A stretch of 64,000 nt of DNA from Pezizomycotina sp. ARF18 (Eukaryota; Ascomycota): positions 76,374 to 140,373 of the forward strand of contig AZLU01000032.1 of the NCBI GenBank assembly GCA_002224055.1, given 5' to 3'. The notes beneath the pieces are model-generated. The model worked only from the letters and a program-made list of their open reading frames with translations. It did no database searches and had not been told where the DNA came from. The position numbers were made by a program, and so were the translations under genes. Below are positions 10,902 through 22,748 of this stretch, piece by piece. Every line of letters starts with the position of its first letter. Positions within the stretch are counted from its first letter, which is position 1.

Positions 10902-13900
10902 TCACTCTAAATATCTCTTTCGCAGGCTTTCCTTCCATTCTTCCAGCGGAACAGGGTTTCCGTCAACAAGCACGCTCCCAGGTGGTATATCAAGCCCAGA
11001 TTTGTCCACCCTGGGAATGAACGTAGAGTTTCTATACAAGCCCTGATAGTCTTCGTATTGCCTTTTTTTTCCGGTAGCACTCTCCCGCATAGTATGTTAG
11101 CCCGAGAAATCCAGCTGAATATACACGTCACATGCATCAACGTTTCCTCCGCATCCATGACAGCGTAGTATGGGTATGAAGTCGTCCAAAGCCTCAAATC
11201 TTACGTTGTTAGTGTTGCCTTCATCTCTGAAGCCATTCCCTGCGATTGTTTCTTGTTCTTTCAATGCTGGATCGTTCATGATTTCTGCACCATTCCTGGC
11301 TTTGCATGGGTCACTAGCGGCAACTGAATTCGTTGGCAGAGTGGCTTTCGCGCGTCTTATCCTTTCGATCTCTCTTTACGGTTTATCCTCCTTCTCTGTG
11401 ATACAAGTTGCTTCCAGTGATGCGCAGTCATTACGTCGGTTTTGATGCTGCAGCAAGCTGCTATGCTTTGAATGAGGTTGAAGCGTCGGAATCATTGTCG
11501 TCGTCATCGTCGGATAACATCTCCAAACACTCTTTCATCGCTACGCGGACTTCCTTCTCGCCTTTTCTGGGTTGCCCTGCATTTGGTAATAGCGCGCGAG
11601 ACATAAAGCTGGCATGTGGCGAACGGGAAACTCAAACCGCAATCATCGCGGACCCGATTGTTGGCGTAAAAATTGCATGTTACGAAGTCTTGTGAGATAC
11701 GCGCCCGCTGTCTCGGAGTCAGAACCGGCGTCCGGGCTCTCTAAAATACTTGATGGCAGCAATAGACAAAGAGCCGTAAGCACATCCGTCATCGCTCCCC
11801 AGGGTCAGCTGCGCGGTGCAAAACCAACTCCCAATTGTCAAGGGCCCGGTCGTCGTCCTCAATATAACGTTGAGGAAATACCCGTAGTTATAACGGTATA
11901 TCACACAGCTCATCCTCTGCTCGTTCCCTGTAGCCATATTCGATGGCAGGAAGGAACATTTGTCCCAACATATCTAATCTATCCGTCTCGCCCATTGCCA
12001 AGACGGTATTTTTTTTTTGGAATTCCTGGACTCCGTAAATACCCAGGAGCCTCCGATACGATGCCATGATGGCCGGTTATTATTTAAACCTCGATGCAAG
12101 AGATTATGTGATTCCATTTAGCTTTTTTCCCCCATGTTTGGGATAAAATAATCATCACACGCCCTATACCTTCCTGCTCATTCGAATTTTATAGCTCTTG
12201 TAACACAAATGTAGCGCATGCTGGAGTCTTCGTCGGATTTTTCTTCTTGTTGAGATAACCTCGCGAGTGTGGTAAGTATAAGAGCGAATATTGCTTGTTA
12301 CGGGGACTTGGAGCCACTCCAAATTGTTTCCAGAAGCTTTATGCTTGCAGTGACTCTGCGAATAACTTCCTTTTGTCGAACAATGCTGCATATTGATTGG
12401 GGAAGAGTAATGATATCGAGGGTGCGTGCCAATTGCCTGGTGCTTATCTAGAAACGTGGGTAATAACTCACGGCATCGGGTAGAACTCTTGTTCCTTAAT
12501 CATTGTTGATACAAAGTTTCTAATAATACTAGCGTTCTGCAACCTGACTCGTTCGCTATCGCATTTGTCTTCCAACCTAGGAGTTTTCGAGCGAGTTCAG
12601 CTACCTGGATAACTTGATTGGCTGTCGCATCGTGATACTCCGCGTCATACGAATCGGTTCCTCGGGCTTGTCTAGATTATATGTGGGTTCATTAGTAGCG
12701 GATAACTGAACGATATTGGAATAGGAATTATCCAGTTTTCAATCCGTAGGCTTACTACAACTGAAGCTAGGAATCAGGGTATATTCGGCATAGTACGGGG
12801 CCATACTCTATTTCTATATCCGGAAAGGAAAAAGAATGCCTGGTAAAACTCTGGGCGATATACGGCTCTTCCTAAAAAGTGCCATGCCATCCGACAAGCT
12901 GCTTGGGAAAACAGCACCTCGTGTAAGTTGGTGCCCTCTTTAGTATATTTAGCTAACCAGCGTTTTCCCTCGATGGATGCTACTCCTCGTGTGACGGCGG
13001 TGTCTTTGAACCACCTGAGGAGTTGTTTGACCCCATCGTCGGAATAAAGCCATCTTTGTCTGACTGTTCAGTCCAGGGGTAAAGATTGGCCCACCAATTT
13101 TCGACTCGTTCTTCATCATGATAGCTCATGGTCCAGAATAGGGCGTCAATACTAGCATTGCCGTTGAATAACTGAACGAGAAGAGAGCCAACTTGTCCTT
13201 TGAGGTTGCGGTTCGCAAGTGATAGGTCGGCGAGTTCCAAATGCGACAATAAATACTCGCCTGCGTAGTAATACAGCGGATTTGTCTGCTCGTTACTCGA
13301 CGTTAGGACTTTTAGGCAGTAATGGCAATACGAATATGCTCGTTATCGGATCTTGGTGTATGTAGTGCTGTGTTCGGCGTAACTTTTGGTCGAAGAATTG
13401 GTCAAACCCGAATTTTTGGTAGGTTTCCCTTGGGCATACGGTGTTGAGGAAATGCTTGACCATGCTGATTTCCCCAGATTGGATGTCCTGTTCAGAGAGT
13501 GACAACCTGGCTTCGACATCCCTTTTGACTGGAATGCAATGGGGAATGTCCGGAGATTTGTAGTCCACATCGCCAAACTTGTTCACAGTGAAGATGGTGT
13601 ACTTTATGCGCAATTTCGTGCTCAATGGCAGTAAAGACTTTAAGGACGAGCCGCCGGCGTCAGTCTCCGCCCGTATTTGACGCATAACACAGCTTCCATT
13701 TGGCTCGGTACCAAGGCTCTCATGCCTGCCTTGATCCAGATGAAATTTCGTTGATCTTCCATATCTCCTTCGCCGTCCTCACTTATTCAGTGTTTGGATT
13801 TCCGCTTCAATCTGATCTGACCGCGTTTCCCAGCATTTTCAAGTACTTCGTTGATATCCTCCGTCAAGTCGATTGTCTCCAGCTTTTCCAGACTCGCTAC

Positions 13901-15553
13901 GAGATTGACGTAGTCTCCGCAATTTTGTCGCGGAGCGTCCTTAGTATCTTCTCGCGCCACTCTCTGATATCCGGGCGCCCAGTGTCCTTGAGGATATCAT
14001 AGAGTCATCCTATAAGTAATGTACGTTTCGATACCCGACATGCTCTTCTCACGAGTAAGAATCTTGTCAAATCGGAATTTCGCACTTGTTGAAGCTGCAT
14101 CGATAGTAGCAGGAGCGCCTGTGAACAGCAATCGCACACGATTCTTCGAGCCATAGTGAAGCTTTTCAACTAGCGGCATAGAGGCCTTATATCATCGTCA
14201 AGGTCATCTACGAGAATAAGGAAACTCATTCCAAGCCGTGCAGTATCTTCGTTCTCAAGTAAGAGACGCGTCCACATATCCAAGGGATTCTCGAATTCCT
14301 TAACTTTATCACAAAAGTTTGCGATCGACTTGGTGAACGGTTCATACGATGTAATGCACTGCCACAGGAGGTTACTCGTAAGAAGTTGAATATTTCCGAA
14401 ACTTCATCCTGGGCATCCTTATTCAAGAAAAGTAGGCAAACGGTGTTGCCCCCAATTAATTCGAATTCTTGAGGCGGCGTAGGGTGTTCACCATCATGTA
14501 CGTCTTGCCAATGCCGTTCGCCCCAGAAAAGACCAATACAGCATTCGAAGGATCAGATCCTTGGGCCCAGGTTGTGAACTGTGGATCATTTAAAATCCAT
14601 TTGCCGGTCTCAGGTACAAGACTGTTCTTGAACCTATTTAAAAGGGTCAACCAGACTGGGTCCACGATGCCGCTCTCCAATGCAGCCTTTTCAAAACGAA
14701 GGGCTTCCAGGACGGCTCGTAAACCTTACGACTTTTTCTTTGAGCCCTGTCTTCGTGAGTTATAGCTAGCGCGTCGTGCGCCGTCTGAGCAGCCTCCTTG
14801 GCATACCGAAAAGTAAGGGCGGCGACGATGCCGCGCTCTTTATTGACAAGCCCTTCTATCTGCGTCAAGAGGCCTTTAACACCATCGTCATTGAGGAAGA
14901 ACAACTTCACGACAGTCAAAGCCTTAAAGTGCTTCTTTCGCAAGCCAATGACACGCTGGCAAACATCCACGAACAGTTGGAGGTACTGACAAGCCACCAG
15001 CGTGAGCTTCGTCTCCATGCCTGCGCGCACATGTTCTCCCAGGCGATCGAAGAAACTGGCACATTTTTCGAGCAGATATGCCAAACTTTCGAATATACCG
15101 TCGTAGTCTTGCCATGCTTGTATGACGAAGTTCAGCGCGTTATAGCAGTTACTTGCCGGAGCGAAGACCTGTCATACATTGAGCTTACAGATTAGCACTC
15201 CGTACCTCAACCAAAAAAACTTGATAGTGACCAAGGGTATTGCAAAAATCTTACGTTTGATGCTCCGTCGGATACGATTTTGCCGACTATGCTAATACAC
15301 TGAAGTGTTCTCTCGACACTTTCTTAACGCCCTCGCGCTTCTCTGCGGAGTCTTGGCTTTCTGCTGAGCATCGTCGAGCGCCTTGAGTACGCCGTCAATC
15401 CCGAGGTTGGATTTACTTGACAGCCGTATCGCCCGCGAGTTCGGTGACGGCCTTGGTGACCTCCAGCCAGATCGCCTTCACCTTTTATTTGCGTTACTCG
15501 AAACTCGCCGATGTTTCGAAGGTACTGACCAGAGGACCTTTTTGGAAGTCCAT
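10902..15553 (-). CDS. STAND (NLR-like) ATPase with N-terminal Goodbye domain, TPR-like middle and Cys-rich tail
   Basis: This is a fungal signal-transducing ATPase of the type used in non-self recognition. The N-terminus (15553 or 15593 downwards) reads IWLEVTKAVTELAGDTAV, GVLKALDDAQQKA and IVGKIVSDGASN. A GTAAGA...GACAG intron (about 15,270-15,160) leads to VFAPASNCYNALNFVIQAWQ and LAYLLEKCASFFDRL, matching the Goodbye domain pattern. The nucleotide-binding core follows: ETGKWILNDPQFTTW, P-loop VFSGANGIGKTYM (about 14,533-14,493), Walker B FLILVDDLDDD (about 14,230-14,190) and sensor-like VRLLFTGAP. The block SMVKHFLNTVCPRETYQKFG and DQFFDQKL (about 13,480-13,380) is common in this family. 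Helical repeat-like sequence runs to about 11,300. The tail contains RCHGCGGNVDACD, ZZ-finger-like, then a conserved end (GSVLVDGNPVPLEEWKESLR). Many one-base frame changes; no shared promoter with neighbours is evident. Confidence 0.8.
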
Positions 15554-16747
15554 TGCAAGAATTAAGCGACTTCTTTTCATTACAGTGTCCATGACTTTTT
15601 TCCGCCTTGCGTTTAACGTTTGCTTGGCAATGTAATCGAGTTGATTGAGATACGGTAGGAAATAATGAATACTTGTTTAACGTACTATATCCTCATCATT
15701 ATATCTGGGCAAGGCAACTTTAAATGAATTTTCACCAAAAAACTAGGCCTTTTCCTCCAGATTATTCACGTTCGCTCTTGTTCGCATTTTCCAGAGGGCG
15801 CAGGCGCGCGAATACATGCCGGCCAATGGTGTGGGGGATACATGATAATTTGCCCGGCGTTTAAGTTTCTTTTAAAACATGGGAAAGCCGCAGATAGCAC
15901 CGATTAAAGAAGGCTGCGCGGATGTCAGAGGGCCATTCTGTTGGTGGAAATTAAATGGGAAGCGGTAATCTAGCATGAACAGTCGTCAAGGCTATAATCA
16001 ATCAATGGCTTTACAATGCATCTACAATTATATAGATGAGTCAAATTTAAGTAAATAATCAGTATTTCTAAAGCCTTTCGTTTTCTAAGCCTTTCGAAAG
16101 GAAATTCAGAACATCTAGCCTCTCGACCGGGTTCCGAAAACCTATAGAAGGGCTGGGACATGATCAGGTTCTCATGTGTCAAGGACGGGGATTCTCATAC
16201 ATCCAGATAAACTTGTCTAGTTTTTGAGCGGCCTGTTGGGATATTTTTCTGCATCATGAACTTACGCCTAGCCTCGTTGTTACCATGATTATAAGCATTA
16301 TACTCCGTTTGTGATATGCTGTTAAAAAATACATATATACTGCTATGCGTTACCTCTGTATGAGTTAGAATCAGGGACTAAAAGTTGACAAAAATCGCTA
16401 AACATAGATAAGTACAAAACCTGGGTAGCTTGCAGGAGGTCCTAGAAAATGGAAGTTATTATTATCTCAACGACAATACGTAATCATGGAAACGCAATAT
16501 AAGCGGAGGTATTGAGTATAAATCGAAGATAATATATTTGTCCACCAGTTATTTTTGTTATTTCAAAATCTCCTTTGTGCTTAGTTCTGTAATGTTTATT
16601 TCGTTTATTTTGAATAGGTTGTGTACTGAATTTTCTAAGGTATTTGCCGCTTAGATTTGTGACGAAGAGAGCTAGAGCCGCTTAAAGGCCCAACGAAAAT
16701 ACAGAATCCGTTATAGATAGGCCATAAGAAATGTTAAAACCAGACAC
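15554..16747. other. AT-rich spacer, no gene seen
   Basis: Nothing with family resemblance or a long open frame was found on either strand. The upstream end probably includes the promoter and leader of the Goodbye-STAND gene, and the other end the 3' flank of the zinc-finger gene. Confidence 0.55.
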
Positions 16748-17880
16748 CTAAGTGCGTCTCCTCTTTGATCGACTCCCGTCGGAGTCCTGATATCCATATT
16801 TCGGTAGTTTACTAAGCTCCGCGCGACGATCTTCATTCTGTTTATCAAGCCGGCGAAGTAAGGTGCTGTTGAATTCTCTTTGATCGGAAACCTCTTGCCT
16901 TAGATCGGAAACCTCTGTCTAAGCTCCAGGATCTCGACTTCGTGCCTCCTTTTCATGTCAGCCTTCTCATTCTCCAGCCTTTCCACCTTCTCCAATGCTT
17001 CTTGTAGCCGCTGCTCGTAGCGCCCAGTGGGGAGAGAGGGTTACCCTCTCGGAGGAGAAAACGGTAACACTTGGTGAGTTTTGTGGTTGCGCTGAAATCG
17101 TTCAGAGGAAGAAACGCGTGTTAAGTTGGTTGGAGGAGGAACTGCAACGGGCCTAGAAGAGTCCGGAATGGTAGAAGAAAGTTCCGCATGGCGCTCCACT
17201 GCCTTTCCTTTAGCGTGCCTCTTTCGGTTCTCTCTTTTCTCTCGTTTTTGCTGTAGCAATTTACCCGCTTCGCTTGCGGCCCATTGCTCCCGATGCTTTT
17301 CTTCCGCGTGTTTATGCATGTTATCGTGACGAGTAAATCTTGCCTCGCAAAAAGTACAAGGAACCGGGCGTTCTTGATCGTGACTAAAACATGTGTGCTC
17401 AAGGCTCGTTTATTGTTGAACGACAGAGGACACCTCGGGCACTTGTGAGCTTTATCATCGCCGTTGCCATTGTTCGGGAGTGACGGAGCAGCACGGAGGA
17501 TACGCTGACTTCCTGCTGGTAGCTTTCCAAGGGAGCAGCATTTTGATTCTGCGGAGTCGGCTGTTGAATAGGCAGTTCATCTCGATCCGCTACTAGAGAG
17601 GATATCGCAACGCTGCTGACTTAGGCCTAGGGCTGGGGTATGGTGCGGTGCTGCGTGTGATTGCATGGGCCACACCAATATCGACATCATTATTCTGAGA
17701 AGAACCAATATAGCCTTCTGGGGTATCTTCTGGAGGGAAGATCTCAAGGTCTGAAGGATTATGCTGAATTGGAAAGGCACCCGGCGGAGTCGAAAGACCG
17801 GGGTGTGATACATTATACCCTTCCTCTGTCGCTCCTGCAACCGACCAGAATGGATCGCGAAAATCTATGGACCCTGAATT
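16748..17880 (-). CDS. C2H2 zinc-finger protein with C-terminal coiled coil
   Basis: Reading down the minus strand, a Pro/Ser/Gln-rich N-terminal part (GLSTPPGAFPIQHNPSDLEI..., LPIQQPTPQNQNAAP) precedes two tandem C2H2 fingers: KCPRCPLSFNNKRALSTH (about 17,450-17,395) and PCTFCEARFTRHDNMHKH (about 17,365-17,307). A very basic stretch (QQKREKRENRKRHAKGK) follows. The C-terminal third is a Glu/Leu/Arg coiled coil (RLQEALEKVERLENEK, ILELRQ, EVSDQREFNSTLLRRLDKQ) that ends in a nuclear-localisation-like SKRRRT before the stop at 16750-16748. The layout suggests a DNA-binding protein that dimerises, possibly a regulator; the target is unknown. The frame changes by one base inside the fingers and again before them. 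The true start is not visible: an in-frame stop lies just upstream, so a first exon may be missing. Confidence 0.65.
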
Positions 17881-17883
17881 AGC

Positions 17884-19558
17884 TTACCATAGGCGGAGAC
17901 CAAAGCTAAAGAGGAATGTACTATATAGATACCTATATTTTCCAGCCAGGACAAAATCCTCCCCACTCGCTTGCATCTCTCCAGTAGCGAATTTCCAGCA
18001 CATCCCCCAAAGAACAACAACCGCAATTGGAACATTGTAAGGCCAATTGTATAATGAAAAGCGCTGATGCCCGTCTGGCCATTCGTGAAATATTTTCCAG
18101 TGCCATCGCAAGAACCCCTGCACACCTTTCAGCGATAGCAAGAAGACTACAGCGATGAAGAGCATGAAGAGCATTGCCCACGAAGCTCCTCTAATAGTAG
18201 ATTGAAGATGAGGTTGAACTCGCTAACATCGAGAGACTTGTCTGTCAGTAAAAGAGGGCGCTTCTTCGATTCATCTTAGAGAGGCGGGCAAGCGCAGATG
18301 GAATCCGGAATGCGAGCTCGTCGTGCAGTCTTTGGGTAGAGCTAAGAAGCAATCGAGTGGGATCAATCGGCGTGTTCATTGCTTCAATAATCTCTAAATT
18401 CAAGCTCCGGTCAACTGCTGATTTTTCGCTATTCAGTTCCTCGATGGCAGACGTTTGGATCAGAGAATTTTTTCCAAGTTCGAATCTAAGGCTAGTTCTG
18501 CCTCATCCACGATATAACGACATGTCTCTAGAGCTGCATCCTCGTCGTCGTATTCTAAAAATTGCTGTGGTCTTCCAAGTCTTGCATAGGAATGTCCGCC
18601 GAATACTGCGCTGGGCTGCTGCGTGCCGTGATATACCGTGCAATAGGAGCTGAAGCTAATGGTTCAGTAAACGCGGCTCGTTCATTTAACTAGCGTAGAG
18701 GACTTCGGATATACATACCGATATTTTTAGATTTAAGCGCACCAAATTCAAGGTATTTATCCATCCAGCCAACTTTAGATTTGAGGTGTTTGGATACCGG
18801 AGAGAGTCTGTACTTCAGACGCCGAATTACCAAGGCGTTCAAGGTGAGCGGCGAGAATACCGGTATTACTTGTAAAATTTTCCGGTTTATTTTCGGGCGG
18901 AAAACGGTCCAGATCATCGAGGTGGATGGAACCATGAGTATAAGATGCTGGTTGATGGATCATAGATGAGTCTCGAGGCGTTGAACGGCGGCTAAGATAT
19001 ATCATTGTTTTAGTGCTATCCGGGCCCGCGGTTCAATATTCGAGGCATGGATCCGGTACTTACCGAAGCAACTTCGAAAAAGGTACGGCAGGCTCGCTTG
19101 CAGTCAATGACCTTAGCCATCGTCCCGGATAATAAGTTGGAATGTCATCCTCTACAACGGCGGATTCATCTACAAACCAAACAGAGTTGTTAATTCAGAA
19201 CATAGAATTAAGAAATCATAAATTAATACACTATGAAAGAAGCAAGTTATTCCGTCCTATGAATTAATTGCCGTACCTTGAGGATGTACTAGATCCTCCC
19301 GGTAAAGGTCTGTAAATCGGTTTCTATGTCAGCCTTCTCGGTTGTCGCGACCACTCACAGCGAAAATAAGAGGAATTTGTGTTATCCCATACCGGATTTT
19401 TCATTCACCTTCAAGTAACACCAATCGTCATTATCATCCTCAAGTACGTCAAAGTCAAGTCGATCGCTATAGACTTCTCGTCCATCGAACGAAGAAACCT
19501 TGTGGATGAACTTTGGTAAATAATTGAATATCCAACCATCAACCTGTGGAGTGCCCAT
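17884..19558 (-). CDS. Fungal membrane protein of unknown family
   Basis: The proposed start at 19558 gives MGTPQVDGWIFNYLPKFIHK and the acidic DFDVLEDDNDDWCYLK, followed by a GTGAAT donor. Later segments read RFTDLYREDLVHPQ, VVEDDIPTYYPGRWLRSL, HGSIHLDDLDRFPPENKPEN and WMDKYLEFGALKSKNIG, so there are probably three or more introns. The C-terminal part has a hydrophobic segment MLFMLFIAVVFLLSL, then WHWKIFHEWPDGHQRFSLYN, then a second segment PIAVVVLWGMCWKFATG, suggesting two membrane spans near the C-terminus. I do not recognise the family. It ends four bases from the zinc-finger coding region on the same strand, so the two could be closely spaced genes or one complex transcript. The frame changes in several places. 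Function cannot be assigned. Confidence 0.5.
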
Positions 19559-21849
19559 TTTGACACTTCTGTAAAAAGTATGTTAGCTGAACATGAGGGC
19601 ACTCACCGGCCGCTCACAGGAAAAAAGAAATGTTAATGATGTTTGTTCCACAGAACGGAGCCAAACTTTATTGTTCTATAAAGTTTCTGGATTGGACGAG
19701 GGTAGATGCAAATGCAGAGGATAGGGTCCAGGCTATTTAAAACCGATAATATTAAGGCCAATTCATCTGATGATGATCACAGCCGAAGCCTTCAGCTTAT
19801 TTGTGAAGGTATCCTCCAAGGTATTAAAAAAACCCTTCATTTAAAGAGGATGCCTTAAGGCATCCCTTAAGGTGGGCTGGAATTTCCTTTAGGTAATCTA
19901 AGAACCTGCAGGTTTTCTCACTGTCCCCACCAAAAAGGAAAATAGAAACTGAAAACCTGCAGCAATTGACTAAAGTGCCTGTATATAGTACCACTATCGA
20001 CATGATCATTAGCTTGAACGCCTTCAGGTGCTACTAAGCGGAAATGGAACGCTAAGGAAGTATATTTTTAGGCTGTACCGATAATCGGGCGATATGTCCA
20101 GGTTAGATATATGCAGGAGCGCTCTATCTTAAATCGTGCGAACATGATAAATTTAGAACTTCTCTGCGTCGTATCAGGTCTATACGATTCTTTTGGGGCT
20201 TTCCCCATTTCCCCTCTTCCCCACCCCGCTTTCATTCAAGAGGAGAAAAAAAAATCGAATAAAACAACGAACTAACGGTACGTAAAAACTACTGCAATCA
20301 AGACCTGTTTAGCGCAATAGTATATTTAAGCGTTATTCTTTTACCTCGTTTGTATTCTTGACTCTTCGGTACTCGTTTATTTGTCTATAAATCTCCGCTA
20401 GGGGGGTTTGTGGGAGGTCGATATTGTTTCCCTCATAAACTTTTGTGTAACCACCAGAAAGCCTTTTAGCCTCATTATTGTGTGTATTTATAATGCACGA
20501 TGCATATGTACAATTAAATCGCAAAGGCACAGGTGCTTGGCCTTGACCGGAGGTAATGGGTGAAGGTTGGAGAAGTAGCCTTGAAGGCGGCGCGAGTCCC
20601 CAAGCTGAGGGAAATAAGCCTTATCCGAGGTAAAGACTAAGTAGATAATCGCAAAGTTAGAATAAAGATCCGTAAGGCTATTGCTTGGCCATGATCTGAT
20701 GATTGTTTCGGTGAAGTTCTTTTAAAAATTTTCATTTGTAATCATTGCTTTTGTAGGCGTTCATACAAGTCCACGATAACTCGATTATAAACATGTTTGC
20801 GGCAAATACGTGCCTTTCGTAAGAATATATATTTCAAGGTTGTACGTATTATTTATCGGACCGCACAGAACTTTCATGATGTCTATAAACCTTTTGTTTT
20901 GATTAGGCTGTATTTATCATTCAACGAGCCAAACATTTGAGACTGCGATATCGGAGCGTGGAAAGAGAAGCCTTCTATTTGACTGCTAGTGCCATCGGTT
21001 GGAATTGATTGTCAATTTACTGCAGAAAATGAGCTTCAAAATCAATGCAGATCACAAGGCTTTGAAAATAACTAGACTGATGTGGAAAATCGGCGAGAAA
21101 ATCAAAAGAGCCGACGAGGCTTTGAGAAAGTCCAAAATTAATAGGTAAAATACGGATATCGCAGCTCCTCGAAGCGAGAACAAGGCTGTTAAAAAAATTT
21201 CACAGGTTAGTCCGTCCAAGTCTATATTAACATATATTTCTCTAGGCGAGAGCAATGCAGGCGTCATATTATTATTGTTCTATTACAGTATAGGATTATG
21301 CCCAGGAGGTAAATCTTCGTACAAAATTTAACATATGGCTATAGCATGTATTATTTCCGTATTCCTTTATGTGGCCTGCCATATATGCCAGGATACTACG
21401 AAGATTAGCTACATAGGAGTTAGAGAAACCATCACTTTCACTAATAAAATGGGTTACCACCAGCGATAGTGCTCGCTAATATTTCCATCTTATAGTAATG
21501 TTATAGTTCTTATTTTGGATCTAATAAAAATATAATATTTCTTATATTGTATCTAATAAATGTCTCGAGGATGAAACAATAATATTATAATTATTGACGT
21601 TATAACACGGAAAAGCTAGAAACGTTTCAAAAATACCCTTTTTTGTAACCTTCTGCGGAATGCGCATGCACCGATTGCTTCTGCTATACCCCGGAACTAC
21701 GTACGAGTCAAGGTCCATCTCTTCGATGTAAAGGGGCCTCCGGCTCTTTCGTTCAGCGTAGTAATCGACCTTAGGTCGCTTAGGCGCATTCTCCTCCGTT
21801 TTCCGTTTTCCAAACTATAAAAACCGCCGCTTATGCCCTTTAGGCCGCG
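19559..21849. other. AT-rich spacer, nothing recognised
   Basis: Low GC, stop-dense sequence. A 65-codon minus-strand open frame at 20530-20333 (contains RLSGGYTKVYEGNNIDLPQT) has slightly protein-like composition but no recognised family or clear start. A short GC-richer block just before 21,850 is likely the 3' flank of the next gene. Confidence 0.5.
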
Positions 21850-22748
21850 CTAGCGGCTGCGGCGAAGGCTCCCGCGAGTAAATTGCGGAAAACTCCGTCT
21901 CCCATCCGCCTCCATCGTCCTCCAGTTCCAACGCTCCCGCATTACAATCTCCCTCGTCCCCTTCTTCAGTAGCGCGACCACCTCTAGTAGTGGATCATCT
22001 TCGGATACACCCTGAAGACCGTCCGAGAGCATATCGAAAGCGTCGAAGCAAGGAACCGGATCACCGCCTGCGGTTAATAATATCGGACGGGACGCCAGCC
22101 TGCAGAATCGACAGCGGGGCTCGTAGAAAACCTCGACGTTGCGTAGTGGGTACCCTTCCCGTATATGTTCTTGACCTCGCGCAAAACGAGCCGCTTCTTG
22201 TCCGGGTGGACGGTTCGGTGACGCCGTGATGGGGCCGCACCAGCGACGACTGCTCATAGGGCTGTAGTATTGTAGTTGTCGGCTCAGAGCTAAAGGGAAC
22301 GTCATCTCGTGTACTCCGACGGGAGGTGGGGCTATTCGATCAATCGAATCATAGCTCGGCGGGGGGCCGTCAAAAGCGCGAACTCCGCGATGGGGTCCTG
22401 ACGCCATTATGGGATTCGGAGAGTGCTGCAGCTCGGAATATATAGATATTCGCTTGGCTTGCGGACGGCGTCTTTGTTGTTGAATCAATATTGAATCCGT
22501 ATCAGGCGTTCGCCTCTGTCAATGTGGTGTTTGGGAAACATATAGGAAAGGAAAAAAACATTAGTTCTCCTTCAGTTGAGATATAAAAGAAGGTTTAAAG
22601 CAAAATCTAATAACTCCAAAACAGGGACGGAAAAAAGAAAAGAAATTTTCTCTATAGATAGTAGTGATCTTGGGTTCCGCGTGAATTAAGTTCCTTACCA
22701 TTCCAGCGGGATATTACCCTGTAGATGACGACGACGAGGAACTACCAT
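21850..22748 (-). CDS. Small orphan protein, Pro-rich N-terminus, two exons, frame intact
   Basis: Exon 1 starts at the ATG at 22748 (MVVPRRRHLQGNIPLEW) and ends at a GTAAGG donor (22698). Exon 2 joins in frame at an AG acceptor (intron 22698-22514, 185 bp) and continues RTPDTDSILIQQQ for about 215 codons to a stop at 21850. The predicted protein has about 235 residues. It contains a PPPSYD motif that could bind WW domains and a CRFC pair in EPRCRFCRLASRP. The C-terminal half is charged (LLKKGTREIVMRERWNWRTM). No signal peptide or membrane segment is seen and no family is recognised. It is GC-richer than its AT-rich flanks, and unlike most genes in the window it needs no frame correction, which supports it as a real gene. 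Confidence 0.55.
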
